NCBI GenBank assembly: GCA_030710605.1 | Contig: CP092864.1 | Coordinates: forward strand, 138,075,255 to 138,139,254 | Length of the DNA stretch: 64,000 nt | Direction of reading: 5' to 3' | Origin: Cordylochernes scorpioides | Lineage: Eukaryota; Arthropoda; Arachnida; Pseudoscorpiones; Chernetidae | Shown: in pieces, positions 44,193-55,709 of the stretch | Numbering within the stretch: position 1 is the stretch's first letter | How the letters are laid out: each line of letters opens with the position of its first letter | Notes under the pieces: model-generated | Told to the model about the DNA's origin: nothing | The model's input: only the letters and a program-made list of their open reading frames with translations | Database searches by the model: none | Translations under genes and position numbers: made by a program

Positions 44193-44290
44193 CTACACTC
44201 AGTATGGTGGGGGTACAGTAATGGAAACATATGTAGCATATAGTGTAATATTGTATTTATACTATTCACTAAAATCTTTATTATTATTAC

Positions 44291-44945
44291 ACTCAGGGAC
44301 AAAAGGAAGTTGTACTTTTAGCATATATATCGGGATTCAGACAATAACTCTGAAAGATACACTCAGGGACAAAAGGAAGTTGTACTTTCAGCATGTATAT
44401 CGGGATTCAGACAATAACTCTGAAAGATACACTCAGGGACAAAAGGAAGTTGTACTTTCAGCATGTATATCGGGATTCAGACAATAACTCTGAAAGATAC
44501 ACTCAGGGACAAAAGGAAGTTGTACTTTCAGCATGTATATCGGGATTCAGACAATAACTCTGAAAGATACACTCAGGGACAAAAGGAAGTTGCACTTTCA
44601 GCATGTATATCGGGATTCAGACAATAACTCTGAAAGATACACTCAGGGACAAAAGGAAGTTGTACTTTCAGCATGTATATCGGGATTCAGACAATAACTC
44701 TGAAAGATACACTCAGGGACAAAAGGAAGCTGTACTTTTAGCATGCATATCGGGATTCAGACAATAACTCTGAAAGATACACTCATGGACAAAACTTAAG
44801 GAAGTTGTACCTTTAGCATATATATCGGGATTCAGACAATAACTCTGAAAGATACACTCATGGTCAAAACTTAAGGATGTTGTACCGTTCAGCATGTATA
44901 TTAGGATTCAGACAATAACTCTGAAAGATATTACAGTGACCTTTA
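44291..44945. repeat. Minisatellite, about 70-76 bp x 9
   Basis: Nine units of ACTCAGGGACAAAAGGAAG..CAGACAATAACTCTGAAAG; seven are the short form, two the long form with ACTTAAGGAAG. Confidence 0.9.
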
Positions 44946-45430
44946 TTGAAGACCTTTATTTCCCTCGTCTCCTTAAAAAAAAAAAATAGACGACCGGCGA
45001 CATCAAAAACCTTCCACTTCCTCAAGTACCACAAAATATCGATGGACTAGTTGTTAAAGAATAAGGTTCGTGTAATGCGGGTTTCCACACTTTTATTGGA
45101 GTACTATATATAAAAACAAAGAAAATCTATAAAGTCTAGGGTTCAAGTGAGGCGGCCACGACACCCTAAGAATACTAAGGGATTTCCTTGTAGATGTTCC
45201 CATGAGATAAATATGGACTAAATGGAAGCAGGAAGCTTTTTTAACGTCCCCGTATTCTCCTTAGTAACATCTATTAATCTTGAAGATAAACGTTTGTCTT
45301 TCTGGCCTTCCTATTTCTCACTATATATGTGAATCTCTCTTGTATATGTCAATTGATTAATACAACAGGTATCTGGAGATGGGTTTCTTTTCATTTTTAT
45401 TGGATTCTCAAACTTTCGGGCCCTGTATAG

Positions 45431-45793
45431 TGTTACATCAATTTTAATGCCCCTTACATTTATTTAAAATATTCTATGATATTTAATATTTATTTAAAAC
45501 AGAATATTTAGACTATCATCATTCCTTTTTATAGTGTCACTCCTTTTGTAATATTTATTGTATATATATCTTTATTGCTTATTGGAGCGAGGGAGGACCT
45601 AGACGAAGACTGCGGATCGCAACCTACGAGGAAGACAAGAATAAATAAACACAATAACTTTGAAAGGTAATTTATGTTTATTTAATTTTATTTATTTACT
45701 TTTAATATGGAAACCCGCTCGGGAAACGTGTATAACACCAAGAAGGAAGAAACCAAGGTCGACGACCCTGCAAAGCTTCAACTTGGTGCAACA
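45431..45793 (+). mobile_element. Solo LTR of the second Ty3/gypsy family, right-arm copy
   Basis: 363 bp, TGTTACATCA to GGTGCAACA, with METRSG as the start of an open frame in its last 85 bp. The flanks ATAG/ATAT are compatible with a mutated 4 bp target duplication. Confidence 0.8.
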
Positions 45794-46462
45794 ATATGAG
45801 TTAATAGTGCAACAGGTTTCTGGGGCTGTAAGATTCTTTTAAATTTTTATTACATTCTTAAGCTTTACGGGCCCTTTATAAGTTAATTGATTAGTGCAAC
45901 AGGTTTCTGGAGATATGAGATTACTTTCATTTTTTATTGCATTCTCTCGAAAAAGCTTGAGAACGTTAATAAAATGAACTCACATCTCCAGAAAACATTT
46001 GCATTATATCACTCATATATAGAACCCAAAAGCTTGAGAATACAATAAAAAATGAAATGAAACTCACATCCCGATACCTGTTGCATTTTAAAATTTATAT
46101 TTATCAAAATAAGAGATATTTTTCAGCTAGAAGAATTATATTTTTTTAAAAACCTTTTCTGTGTGGCCGAAGTGTCTTCTATCTATTTATGACGTTTATG
46201 TAATAATTGTAACTATAAATCACACGAAATTTTCTTTCACAAATTAAATACAAGAATTCCGACTGTTCTTATTTGATTGATAATATATTGAATAAGCTTG
46301 GCTCATCAGTGGTGGACACTCCCAGCGGTTTCGCCAGTTTATCTAACATCCCGCTTTTTCAAAACCTAATATTGTATTGGGCGATTATGTTCAAATTAAA
46401 GGCACTGTATGGGGAAATCTTGGTTATGGTATTTAGGACACATCTCGTGTGTCTTCAAAAAA

Positions 46463-47318
46463 AGGTCACTGTAATATCTTTCAGAGTTATTGTCTGAATC
46501 CCGATATACATGCTAAAAGGTACAACTTCCTTAAGTTTTGTCCATGAGTGTATCTTTCAGAGTTATTGTCTGAATCCCGATATACATGCTAAAAGGTACA
46601 ACTTCCTTAAGTTTTGTCCATGAGTGTATCTTTCAGAGTTATTGTCTGACTCCCGATATACATGATAAAAGGTACAACTTCCTTAAGTTTTGTCCATGAG
46701 TGTATCTTTCAGAGTTATTGTCAGAATTCCGATATACATGCTAAAAGGTACAACTTCCTTAAGTTTTGTCCATGAGTGTATCTTTCAGAGTTATTGTCTG
46801 AATCCCGATATACATGCTAAAAGGTACAACTTCCTTAAGTTTTGTCCATGAGTGTATCTTTCAGAGTAATTGTCTGAATCCCAATATACATGCTAAAAGG
46901 TACAACTTCCTTAAGTTTTGTCCATGAGTGTATCTTTCAGAGTTATTGTCTGAATCCCGATATACATGCTAAAAGGTACAACTTTCTTAAGTTTTGTACA
47001 TGAGTGTATCTTTCAGAGTTATTGTCTGAATCCCGATATACATGCTAAAAGGTACAACTTCCTTATGTTTTGTCCATGAGTGTATATTTCAGAATTATTG
47101 TCAGAATCCCGATATACATGCTAAAAGGTACAACTTCCTTATGTTTTGTCCATGAGTGTATCTTTCAGAGTTATTGTCTGAATCCCGATATACATGCTAA
47201 AGGGTACAACTTCCTTATGTTTTGTCCATGAGTGTATCTTTCAGAGTTATTGTCTGAATCCCGATATACATGCTGAAAGGTACAGCTTCCTTAAGTTTTG
47301 TACATGAATGTATATAAT
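46463..47318. repeat. Minisatellite, about 76 bp x 11
   Basis: Eleven units of TTATTGTCTGAATCCCGATA..CAACTTCCTTAAGTTTTG. The left-arm allele has six. The following 400 bp to the gap are AT-rich intron. Confidence 0.9.
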
Positions 47319-47745
47319 TATTTTTAGACAATATTTTATATGATAAATTTCTTTCTGTAGACCTTAATGAAATGATAAAAGGTATTGAAAGAGAAGGTTA
47401 CCATAACTTTAATCATTGTGGTAAGGTCTGTAGAGATATTATAATAATAAAAAACACATTACTAAAAAAATAACATTTTTACAAATGTTATTGATAGATG
47501 GCTTTTGAATTCAGTATATATAATAGTTTTTAAACAATGATTAGAAATATAACGATTTTTTTTGGCTTTTTTGGTAATTAAAAAAAAAACTAGCTAATAT
47601 CTCATAAGACAATGGGTAGAAGTTTGTTTTGTGTATAAAATAAACATTCGTGTTTTAAATCCTTTCATTTTCCATATATAGATGGTGCGATATTGCTTTA
47701 TGTTAATGGATAGATTGATTCCAATGTTTATTGTTGCTTTCAATG

Positions 47746-47845
47746 NNNNNNNNNNNNNNNNNNNNNNNNNNNNNNNNNNNNNNNNNNNNNNNNNNNNNNN
47801 NNNNNNNNNNNNNNNNNNNNNNNNNNNNNNNNNNNNNNNNNNNNN
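47746..47845. other. Assembly gap, 100 N, with no missing sequence
   Basis: Exactly 100 N between CTTTCAATG and CATATCGG. In the left arm these are directly adjacent (near 11958-11965), so the gap is a placeholder of zero true length. Confidence 0.98.
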
Positions 47846-48243
47846 CATATCGGTGAGCTTGTAGCAGACGAATTAATTACAATGTCAATTAGAAGGTAAA
47901 AAAAGAAAGATTTTTCATCCAAAATGAATCGGCAAGTTGAAAACATCTCCCATTGTAATGGAAACGGAATAAAACCCAATGAAAAAGAAACAATTTCAGA
48001 TGAAACTGCACTCTAGGGTGTTGGATCTTAATTCTAGAGTGCTCCCTTGAGGTAGAAGCCAAATTGTCTTGTAAATGACTCGGATTCTGATTGGTCCCTC
48101 ATTGCCATTTGCTGATTGGATGGGAGAACTCTGAAATGTAGACAAGCTGGTAGTGAGAGAGTTAAGTAGCATTGTGTTAATCTCCTTTATAGATCTCTTT
48201 AATACATTCCATTGGTCAGATATTTTATCCAATCGGAATTGAA

Positions 48244-48296
48244 CTCAGAAGAAGACATTTTTATACGTCACGTGATGTTATATCTGCGCATGCGTA
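48244..48296 (-). promoter_or_regulatory. Promoter-like cluster, right-arm copy
   Basis: The NRF1-like, CACGTGACG and TATA motifs of 11508-11560 are retained in order on the minus strand; only flanking bases differ. Confidence 0.35.
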
Positions 48297-49497
48297 GATC
48301 ATTTCGTATATTTGATCAAAAATTTTATTTAGCCTTTTTGTATTGAAACATTAAATTTATTATTGATAGAATTGAAATATATATAACTATATAATCCCTA
48401 TTTTTAATAAATTTAATATATATCTTTATACGCTTATGAAAATTTTCGATATTCGAATATCATAATCTGGGAACGAATCCCACATTGAGAACCTTTTGCT
48501 TCAAAGTTCTCTAATTCGTTCACACCCAACCTACCAGTAGTTCAAGTAACCTAACGGACCTCTGGCACCTTGTAGATGTTAAAGCCTAACTACTTTTTGC
48601 ATGTGAAGAGGTGTACTTACAGTAAAAGGACAATTCCTAACTAACCACTGAGATTAACGTGACCTGTACCACGTATACTCGATAAATACAAACAATAACA
48701 GCTAACTATTCACCACCGGTCATATAAAATAGTAAAGCAGTCTGAAAGATTAAACTGATGAATATGTTGAGAAGATTTACCAATGATTAGCCATCTCAAT
48801 ATATTTATCATTGTAATAGGTACAATAGAAAAATCATTCGTGCTTTCATTTCTTATATATGGATTGCGCGCTATCATTTTATATTAATTTATGCCCAACT
48901 GTCTTGTTTTTATTGTTTACGGAAGACATTGCTCGCTATTTATGTGTAATTCTAATGTTCTAAATCCCGCCCAGAAGTCTTCCTCTATGTGGCATGCGGG
49001 AGAAGCAGCATAAGTAAGGGATTGCCCTGTAGGGCGAAGTACTGTGTTTTGAGCCCAGAGCCGCTACGGTAACCGTGAACAGGGAACTCTGAAATGTGGC
49101 TGACTAACGGGGGCAATGGCACCCCTCCGTTCCATGGAGTGGACAAGAAACCCCCACTACTGTCCTAAAAACTTATGTCCATAGTTTACTTGAATACAAT
49201 TTCTAAGATTCCACCCTTCAGTGTAGCATATATAAGCATGATCGTCAATACAGTATTAGAGCTCTAAAAAGCTGTTTGATAGTTTAAATTGATGGGACAC
49301 TGGAAGAGTTAACTTCTGATGAGCCAAATATTACCAATATTTTTTCACCTCAGTAAGGATAGTAGAAGTTTTTTATATATATATAAAAGGAACATTCGTG
49401 ATTTCCTATATTAATATTATATTTATTCACTCTATTGAATAGAATCCCTATTTGCATATTTGATATAAAGAATTATTTTGAACAAGATTTTCATCGA

Positions 49498-49613
49498 TTT
49501 AGACGATAAAAAACATGGCGAAGGAAGACGAGTTTCTTTTATTGGTGCAATAGAGCTCTAATGCACCAATAAAAGAAACTCGTCTTCCTTCGCCATGTTT
49601 TTTATCGTCTAAA
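49498..49613. repeat. 116 bp snapback hairpin, right-arm copy
   Basis: Same arms as 9831-9946; here TCTTTTATTGGTGC and its reverse match perfectly. The MITE of 9361-9745 lies beside it at 49706-50081. Confidence 0.85.
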
Positions 49614-50594
49614 TTTAATCCAGGAAGAATTCTTTATCTATATTTTCATCCATACCAGTTGAATTGGTTCAATGGCTAAATGATTTAAATCTCCTGGATA
49701 TTAATCAAATAAATGCTACAGGTTTCTGGAAATATGTTTATTTGATCTTTATTAAATGTAATCTTGAGCTTTCAGGCATCTCTGTCCTTCTACAGGAGTA
49801 TATAGAACGACGTTTATATGTTTCTTTGTACTCCTGTAGAATAGCAGAGGTGCCCGAAAGCTCGAGAATACGTTGAATAAAGGTGAGAAATACTCATCTC
49901 CAGGCATTTGTTTGATAAATACATTGTCTTTATATACGTACAATTGGGACAATTTATACATATAAAAGCATTTATTTGTTTCTGTGTACTGTAAAAGGGC
50001 AGAGATGCCCAAAATCTCTAGAATACGTTTAATAAAGATAAATAAACTCACCCCCAGAAACCTGTAGCATATGTTTGACAATAGTTAATTTAATCTGAAG
50101 AAGAATGGATAGGTTAGGTTCATCAGAAGTTATAGTCAATGACACGTTATTGTAGTATGATTAGAAATGATTTTGATTGAAAAATAACGCCAAACTCTGA
50201 TTGAAGTGTAAATCTAGGTAACTATCTTTATCCAGTGTGCCATAGACTGAGTGGTGAAAGAAGGTTTAAATGGGAGACTTCCCGGCGAAAGATAAATGAA
50301 CTTGGGTGATAGATGGTTGGTTGGCTTTCCATTCTTCCATCATTCCATCGGTGCGTGCAAGCTCTGTGATGGAACATTGGAGAATTTTACACTCTCCCAG
50401 GATGGCAAAATCTGGCTGTCACCTCCATGCGGTGTCCCCTTGGATAGCCAACCAACGACAGCAGCTCTCCATCATGGGGACTTGTGGACTTTAAGACTCC
50501 ATGACATTTTGTAATTATACAATAGGATAATTATAAACACTCTACTCTATCCTAATGGATCATTTAGAAACTGAATCATTACTGTATGCTTATT

Positions 50595-51415
50595 GAATTG
50601 TAGAAATTAGAGATCAAAAGATATCAACCATTTTCAATTCTATTCACAAATACTTCGGCGAAGTATATGTTGATGATTTTGTAGAAATGGAAGATCAAAA
50701 CACATCTTAGCCATCTTCAATTTTATTCATGAATATTTCGGTGAAGTATATGTCGATGATTTTGTAGAAATGGAAGATCAAAACACATCTCAACTATTTT
50801 CAATTCTATTCACAAATACTTCGGCGAAGTATATGTTGATGATTTTGTAGAAATGGAAGATCAAAACACATCTCAACCATCTTCAATTTTATTCACAAAT
50901 ACTTCGGCGAAGTATATGTTGATAATTTTGTAGAAATGGAAGATCAAAACACATCTTAACCATCTTCAATTCTATTCAAAAATACTTCGGCGAAGTATAT
51001 GTTGATGGAATTGTAGAAATGAAAGATCAAAACACATCTTAACCATCTTCAATTCTATTCACAAATACTTCGGCGAAGTAAATGTTGATGGAATTGTAGA
51101 AATTAAAGATCAAAACACATAAAACATCTTCAATTATATTCACAAATATTTCGGCGAAGTATATGTTGATGATTTTGTAGAAATGAAAGATCAAAACACA
51201 TCTCAACTATTTTCAATTCTATTCAAAAATACTTCGGCGAAGTATATGTTGATGATTTTGTAGAAATGGAAGATCAAAACACATCTCAACCATCTTCAAT
51301 TTTATTCAAAAATACTTCGGCGAAGTATATGTTGATGATTTTGTAGAAATGGAAGATCAAAACACATCTTAACCATCTTCAATTCTATCCACAAATACTT
51401 CGGTGAAGCACTGTC
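50595..51415. repeat. Minisatellite, about 81 bp x 10
   Basis: Ten units containing ACTTCGGCGAAGTATATGTT; 13 in the left-arm copy. The rest of 51416-52276 is intron with decayed minisatellite relatives. Confidence 0.9.
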
Positions 51416-52276
51416 TCCATTTGCTAGGTAAAAAGCTATTCAAAATCCTATTATAAGGTTATCCCAAAAGTTCGTGTTTTTCTTGTTACTTGGTTAATAA
51501 TATTATTACGGCGAATACATAATAATACAATACTTTATACATAAATACAAAGACATTATACATAACGGCGAATAATATTATGGGGAATAATATATATTGG
51601 TATTTCAATTTTTTGCAAGTGTTTACGAACTTTTGGAACCACCCTTGTAAACATAAGGAAATAACGTGTTATCTATATATACTCATGGACAAAACTAAGA
51701 TAAGAAGAGACAGTACCTATCAATGGTTATTCTAAAAATTCCTTATGATCCAGTTCGGCTCTCCTGGTGGATTGTGAATGGGAAGATGAATCCTTTCAGT
51801 TCTACCAACATCAATTTTCCGCTCGGCAAGAGAGGAAATGCTAGTGCTTCTGACGCGTACCTCTTTTCTTTTTCGAATATAAATTTTCTCTAATGCTGCC
51901 GACGTAATTCTGCAAAGTCATTGGTGTTCCATGCCCCTGAAGTCACTTCCTATACACATTAAAAATACACTTCGTAGAAAAAACTCATGGAAGTTGTACC
52001 GTTAATAACTCTGAACGATATTACAGTGACCTTTTTTGAAGACATACGAGATAACCAAGTGTAAACGAAATTGTCTTTGTTTCCTTCAAACAACAACAAC
52101 ATACAACCGATGACATTCCACTTTCTTAAGTTTTGTTCATGAGCGTATTTCATTAATACTTCAAATTGAGATTTTTTCAAATATTTCTCAGTCTCCGGGC
52201 AGTATATGTGAAGTTATTTCACGGTACCTAAAGGGTTCTGAGCATCTACAGTAAGTTTGTTATAGAGTGGACTTAC

Positions 52277-53213
52277 CGAAGAGGACAGGAGAGAGGTTGT
52301 CGTGGAGCGTGCCGTAGAGGGAAGCAGGGTTAGGTGATGAAGGCTGTAGTCGCATTTTCATCTCGCGGTCACGTGACAGCTTGGAGTATAGGTAGACCTT
52401 CCGTAGATAGAGACAGAGCATAACGCCGGTAGCACACACCAAGTTGGCCGCTACAGCTGGGCGAGCTACATGTCCCAATCCCCACACAGCCAGACCCCAG
52501 GAGGACCACACAGCAGCTGTGAGTCCACAACATGCAAGCATCCATCTGGACTCTCGATCCCACCATGTCACACCAGCCAGTAGTGCGGCGATACACGCCA
52601 GGAAGCCTGGATACGTCAAAGCGACAGCAAACTCCTGAACATCACTACGGGTACCTCCACCCAAAGTCAGCCATAGCGCAATAATACCTCCCTGCACTGA
52701 TGCCAACAGAACAGCCTGCAGAAGTAATCCCATGGGACTCATTCCTTCACAGTTCTTACGCTGACGTCTCCACGTATTGAAGACCTTGATAACCATGCCT
52801 GAGAAGACGACAGAATAAGCAAGACCTAATGCAAATAGGGCTTCACTCGGTGGGGCAAGTAGGAATGCAAAGTTGACACCATACAGAGCCATAACACCCA
52901 TGAGAATCATATAACCAAGGATGGTAGTGCCCACAGAGACGGGGAAGGACATCAGGAAGTAGAGCGTGCAGACCAACACGAAGAAAATGCCTAAGACAGA
53001 AAGAGAAGTGATGGTAACACCCCAGGCTGTCTTCAGACGTGATAAGACTCCATCACGGCCTGCGACCATCAGAGCTTCCTGGGTGGCTATCAAATTGGTG
53101 CATTTGCCGCATTCCTCAGTGGTACACGTGGACGCTGGTAACTTGCCCAGAACGTAGTTCAAACTGGTGGCATTCTTCAGATACGTCCATTGGCCGCTGT
53201 TCCATAGACCGAT
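52277..53213 (-). CDS. Class C GPCR, exon 4 (seven-helix bundle)
   Basis: Acceptor GTGCAG|ATC at 53213 and donor TTCG|GTAAGT after 52277; 312 codons plus one base. The translation is identical to the left-arm exon: cysteine-poor linker, seven helices, then a basic membrane-proximal tail (KLSRDREMKMRLQ). The preceding intron (53214-53505) holds only a MITE. Class C receptors usually signal as dimers at the plasma membrane; the ligand here is unknown. An arthropod orphan class C receptor is the best guess. Confidence 0.92.
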
Positions 53214-53324
53214 CTGCACGTACACAACATATGCAAATACTGTGAAAAATAGTACAAATGTGATATTGTACTGGGATAAGGTGCATAAATTAAAAAAGAA
53301 AAAGGCATCTCTTTATCGCGCAAA

Positions 53325-53485
53325 CTCAAAGTTGCTGATGGCTTGCGCCATCTATCGGAATAAATATTAACTATTCATTGATTCATCAAGAATGGGTATT
53401 TGGCCAATTCTGGAATAATTAAAAACAACGAATAGTTGATATTTATTCCGATAGATGGCGCAAGCCATCAGCAACTTTTATAAAG
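53325..53485. mobile_element. Intronic foldback MITE, right-arm copy
   Basis: Same GTTGCTGATGGCTTGCGCC inverted ends as 5722-5876. Confidence 0.7.
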
Positions 53486-53505
53486 TTTTATAAATGTCAA
53501 CCTAC

Positions 53506-54750
53506 CTCACTAAGGACGTAGGAAGAATGGAAATCCTTTGCCATCTTCCATTGGAATATCTGCTGTCCGCCAGCTGAATTCTTACAGTCCTGACACTCCA
53601 GTGCTGATTTAATCTCTTTAGCGAGTTCTGTTCTGGCGTTAGCTCCACATTCTTCAATGTTCTTTACAGTTAACGAGCAATGTCTCTTCAGGAATCTGTT
53701 CAGACCTTCTCCTACGGCTTCAACAGACTTGATGGTCTGGAACACCAGCCTATTCTGTACCATACTCTCAACGTCTAGTTTTTCTGTTCGGCTACAGATA
53801 TCGGAATATTGTTTCTGAACGACTCTGCTACTTGGAAGTTGGCAATGGAAGTTATGCTGCCAGAATTCTTCCAACCATTCCTTCGGAATCGATCCGGGAT
53901 TATCGAGATTAAGTTTTGAGAAGGATTCTTTGAATTCTTTGTTGACAAGACCTTGAGTTTTAACGCTGAAGATATCAAGAGGCGCATCTTTAATGGTATT
54001 AAGGATATACTTGTCGTTGTCCCAGACTTCATTGAGGACCCATACGTATTTGCTTAGGACCTTAGCAACCTTGGCAGCCTGTAGAATTCTCCGTGCCTTC
54101 AGGGCATCGTCTGCTATGACGACAATGACTCTAGCCTGACTATCCACAAGATGACCGAGGAAGGATTCGATGATGACTTCAGATGTCGCTTCGTTGGGGA
54201 GTGTGAAGTAGTCAGCAAGGCAGATACCGTTAGCATTTGCCACTTTGAGGAATTCTTTTGTCGTTTTGGAGCCATAATCATCATTACTGTGGATGACATA
54301 AACGTAATCCCAAGAGAATGCCTTCAGGAAGAGCGCGAGAGGCTGAAGTTGGTCAGTTGCTGGTGGAGCAAGAGCGAATGGTTCCGATGGTGAAGCTACA
54401 GTGATTTGAGGGACTTGTAAGGATTGCAGGACGGGTCCCAGCTCACGAGCAGCTGACATATCGAAACTCAAAGATGCTATGATGGACTTAGGGTCAGAGT
54501 TTTGGTATAGTGTAAAGAGGCGTTCCAAAGCTAACTGTTTACGTCCACAGAAGTCCATAATCCTAGCTCCAAGCTGGACTCCATTCCTAGGACCTCGACT
54601 GAGCGCCAGGATCACGGCTGCAAGACTCTGTAGAGCCGCAGGACTGCTGAAATTACCGCAGCGGAAGAATCCAGAATCAGATGCCTCGTGTACTGACAGG
54701 AATGTAGCGAGGACAAAGCCGGACTTTGGGTTGACCTGGACACACGAATA
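53506..54750 (-). CDS. Class C GPCR, exon 3 (second Venus-flytrap module), complete
   Basis: Acceptor CTCATGCAG|TAT at 54750, donor GAG|GTAGGT after 53506, 415 codons, phase 0 at both ends. It opens SCVQVNPKSGFVLATFLSVH, the first strand of a new ligand-binding module, followed by FFRCGNFSS, LGARIMDFC and IASLSFDMSA. The hinge and lobe II strands come next (WDYVYVIHSNDDYG, RVIVVIADD, KYVWVLNEVWD), then a C-terminal helical part with several cysteines. This order fits a full type I periplasmic-binding fold, distinct from the module encoded by exons 1-2. It ends directly before the helix-linker exon, with no cysteine-rich domain. Confidence 0.92.
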
Positions 54751-54869
54751 CTGCATGAGAGAACAGTAACTACGTACATAGCACTTTGTTGCATTCAACC
54801 AGACCTTTCATATAAGTGACTACTTAAGATTTTAGATTCGTAAAATAATTTCAAAGGTTTAAAAACAAT

Positions 54870-54970
54870 ATATCAATCAGGATATTTGCAAAAGGTTTCT
54901 TTATTAAGATAAAAATGGCAAGTTTTCAAGCTTTAGCTCATCAGGCCAATTGTTTCGTAGGAATTTACAT
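54870..54970. repeat. Inverted repeat partner of 60733-60835
   Basis: GGCAAGTTTTCAAGCTTTA and CTCATCAGGCC..TTGTTTCG recur in reverse at 60733-60835, flanking the gypsy element. The pair probably belongs to an older MITE-like element into which later insertions fell. Confidence 0.5.
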
Positions 54971-55205
54971 GTAAAATTATGTACCTTTCAGCACGTATAT
55001 CGGGATTTAGACAATAACTCTGAAATATATTACAGTGACCTTTATTGAAGACACACGAGATAATCAAGTTTGTACAATATTACCTCTGTCTCCTTCAAAA
55101 CGACATCAAATAATTTTGTTCTTGAGAGAGTGGACACTATTTACATGTAAATTTATGTAGATTCCTTCTACATCTCTATATATGATGCATTAGCGCGCCA
55201 TCTGT

Positions 55206-55358
55206 TATCAAAATTCGAAACTATTTTAAAGGCGTAAGATTCTTTTTGAAATTAAACAATTTCTACTGCCCTTACTGCAATGGAAAAATTAAGGGCAGTA
55301 GAAATTGTTTAAATTCAAAAAGAATCTTACGCCTTTAAAATAGTTTCGAATTTTGATA
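55206..55358. mobile_element. Foldback MITE (TTCGAAACTATTTTAAAGGCG arms)
   Basis: Arms of about 68 bp, almost perfect, around the loop CTGCAATGGAAAAAT; ends GCGCGCCATCTGTTAT. Same family as 3815-4175 and 63388-63605. The gypsy LTR starts 12 bp beyond it. Confidence 0.8.
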
Positions 55359-55369
55359 TCTCTATATAT

Positions 55370-55709
55370 TGTTACATCATGATTAATGGCGTATTTCTTA
55401 TATTAGTTTTAATATATTTGAAATTTAAATTATATATTTATTTATTTTTATATAAAATATTCTATGATATTTATTTAAAACAGATTATTAATTTATCATC
55501 ATTTGTATTTAGGTACACTGTGACTTCACTGCTCTCTTTGATGTGAGAAAATAAATAAAGGATTCTGGTGGCTACTTAAAGAAGACTTATCTCGTTATTC
55601 CCTTTTATAAATTTGTAGGATGGTTGAAACACGCTCTGGTAAGATGCAAGACCCAGCACAGGAGAGAATCCAGGCTGAAGAGTCTGCCAAGCCGCAACCT
55701 GGTGTAACA
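55370..55709 (+). repeat. 5' LTR with the gag start inside
   Basis: 340 bp. The last 90 bp are the first 30 codons of gag (ATG at 55620). The 3' LTR carries the same codons, which run on into flanking DNA there (60466-60753). Confidence 0.93.

Larger units (their letters stand above)
25181..54574. repeat. Right arm of the inverted duplication
   Basis: Reverse-complement match to 4630-22606, expanded by the LINE/LTR insertion (31494-about 42145) and the Penelope-like insertion (about 42800-43330), and differing in minisatellite copy number. The match ends at 54574 only because the partner contig starts there. This contig continues through the rest of exon 3 and upstream exons. Confidence 0.93.
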
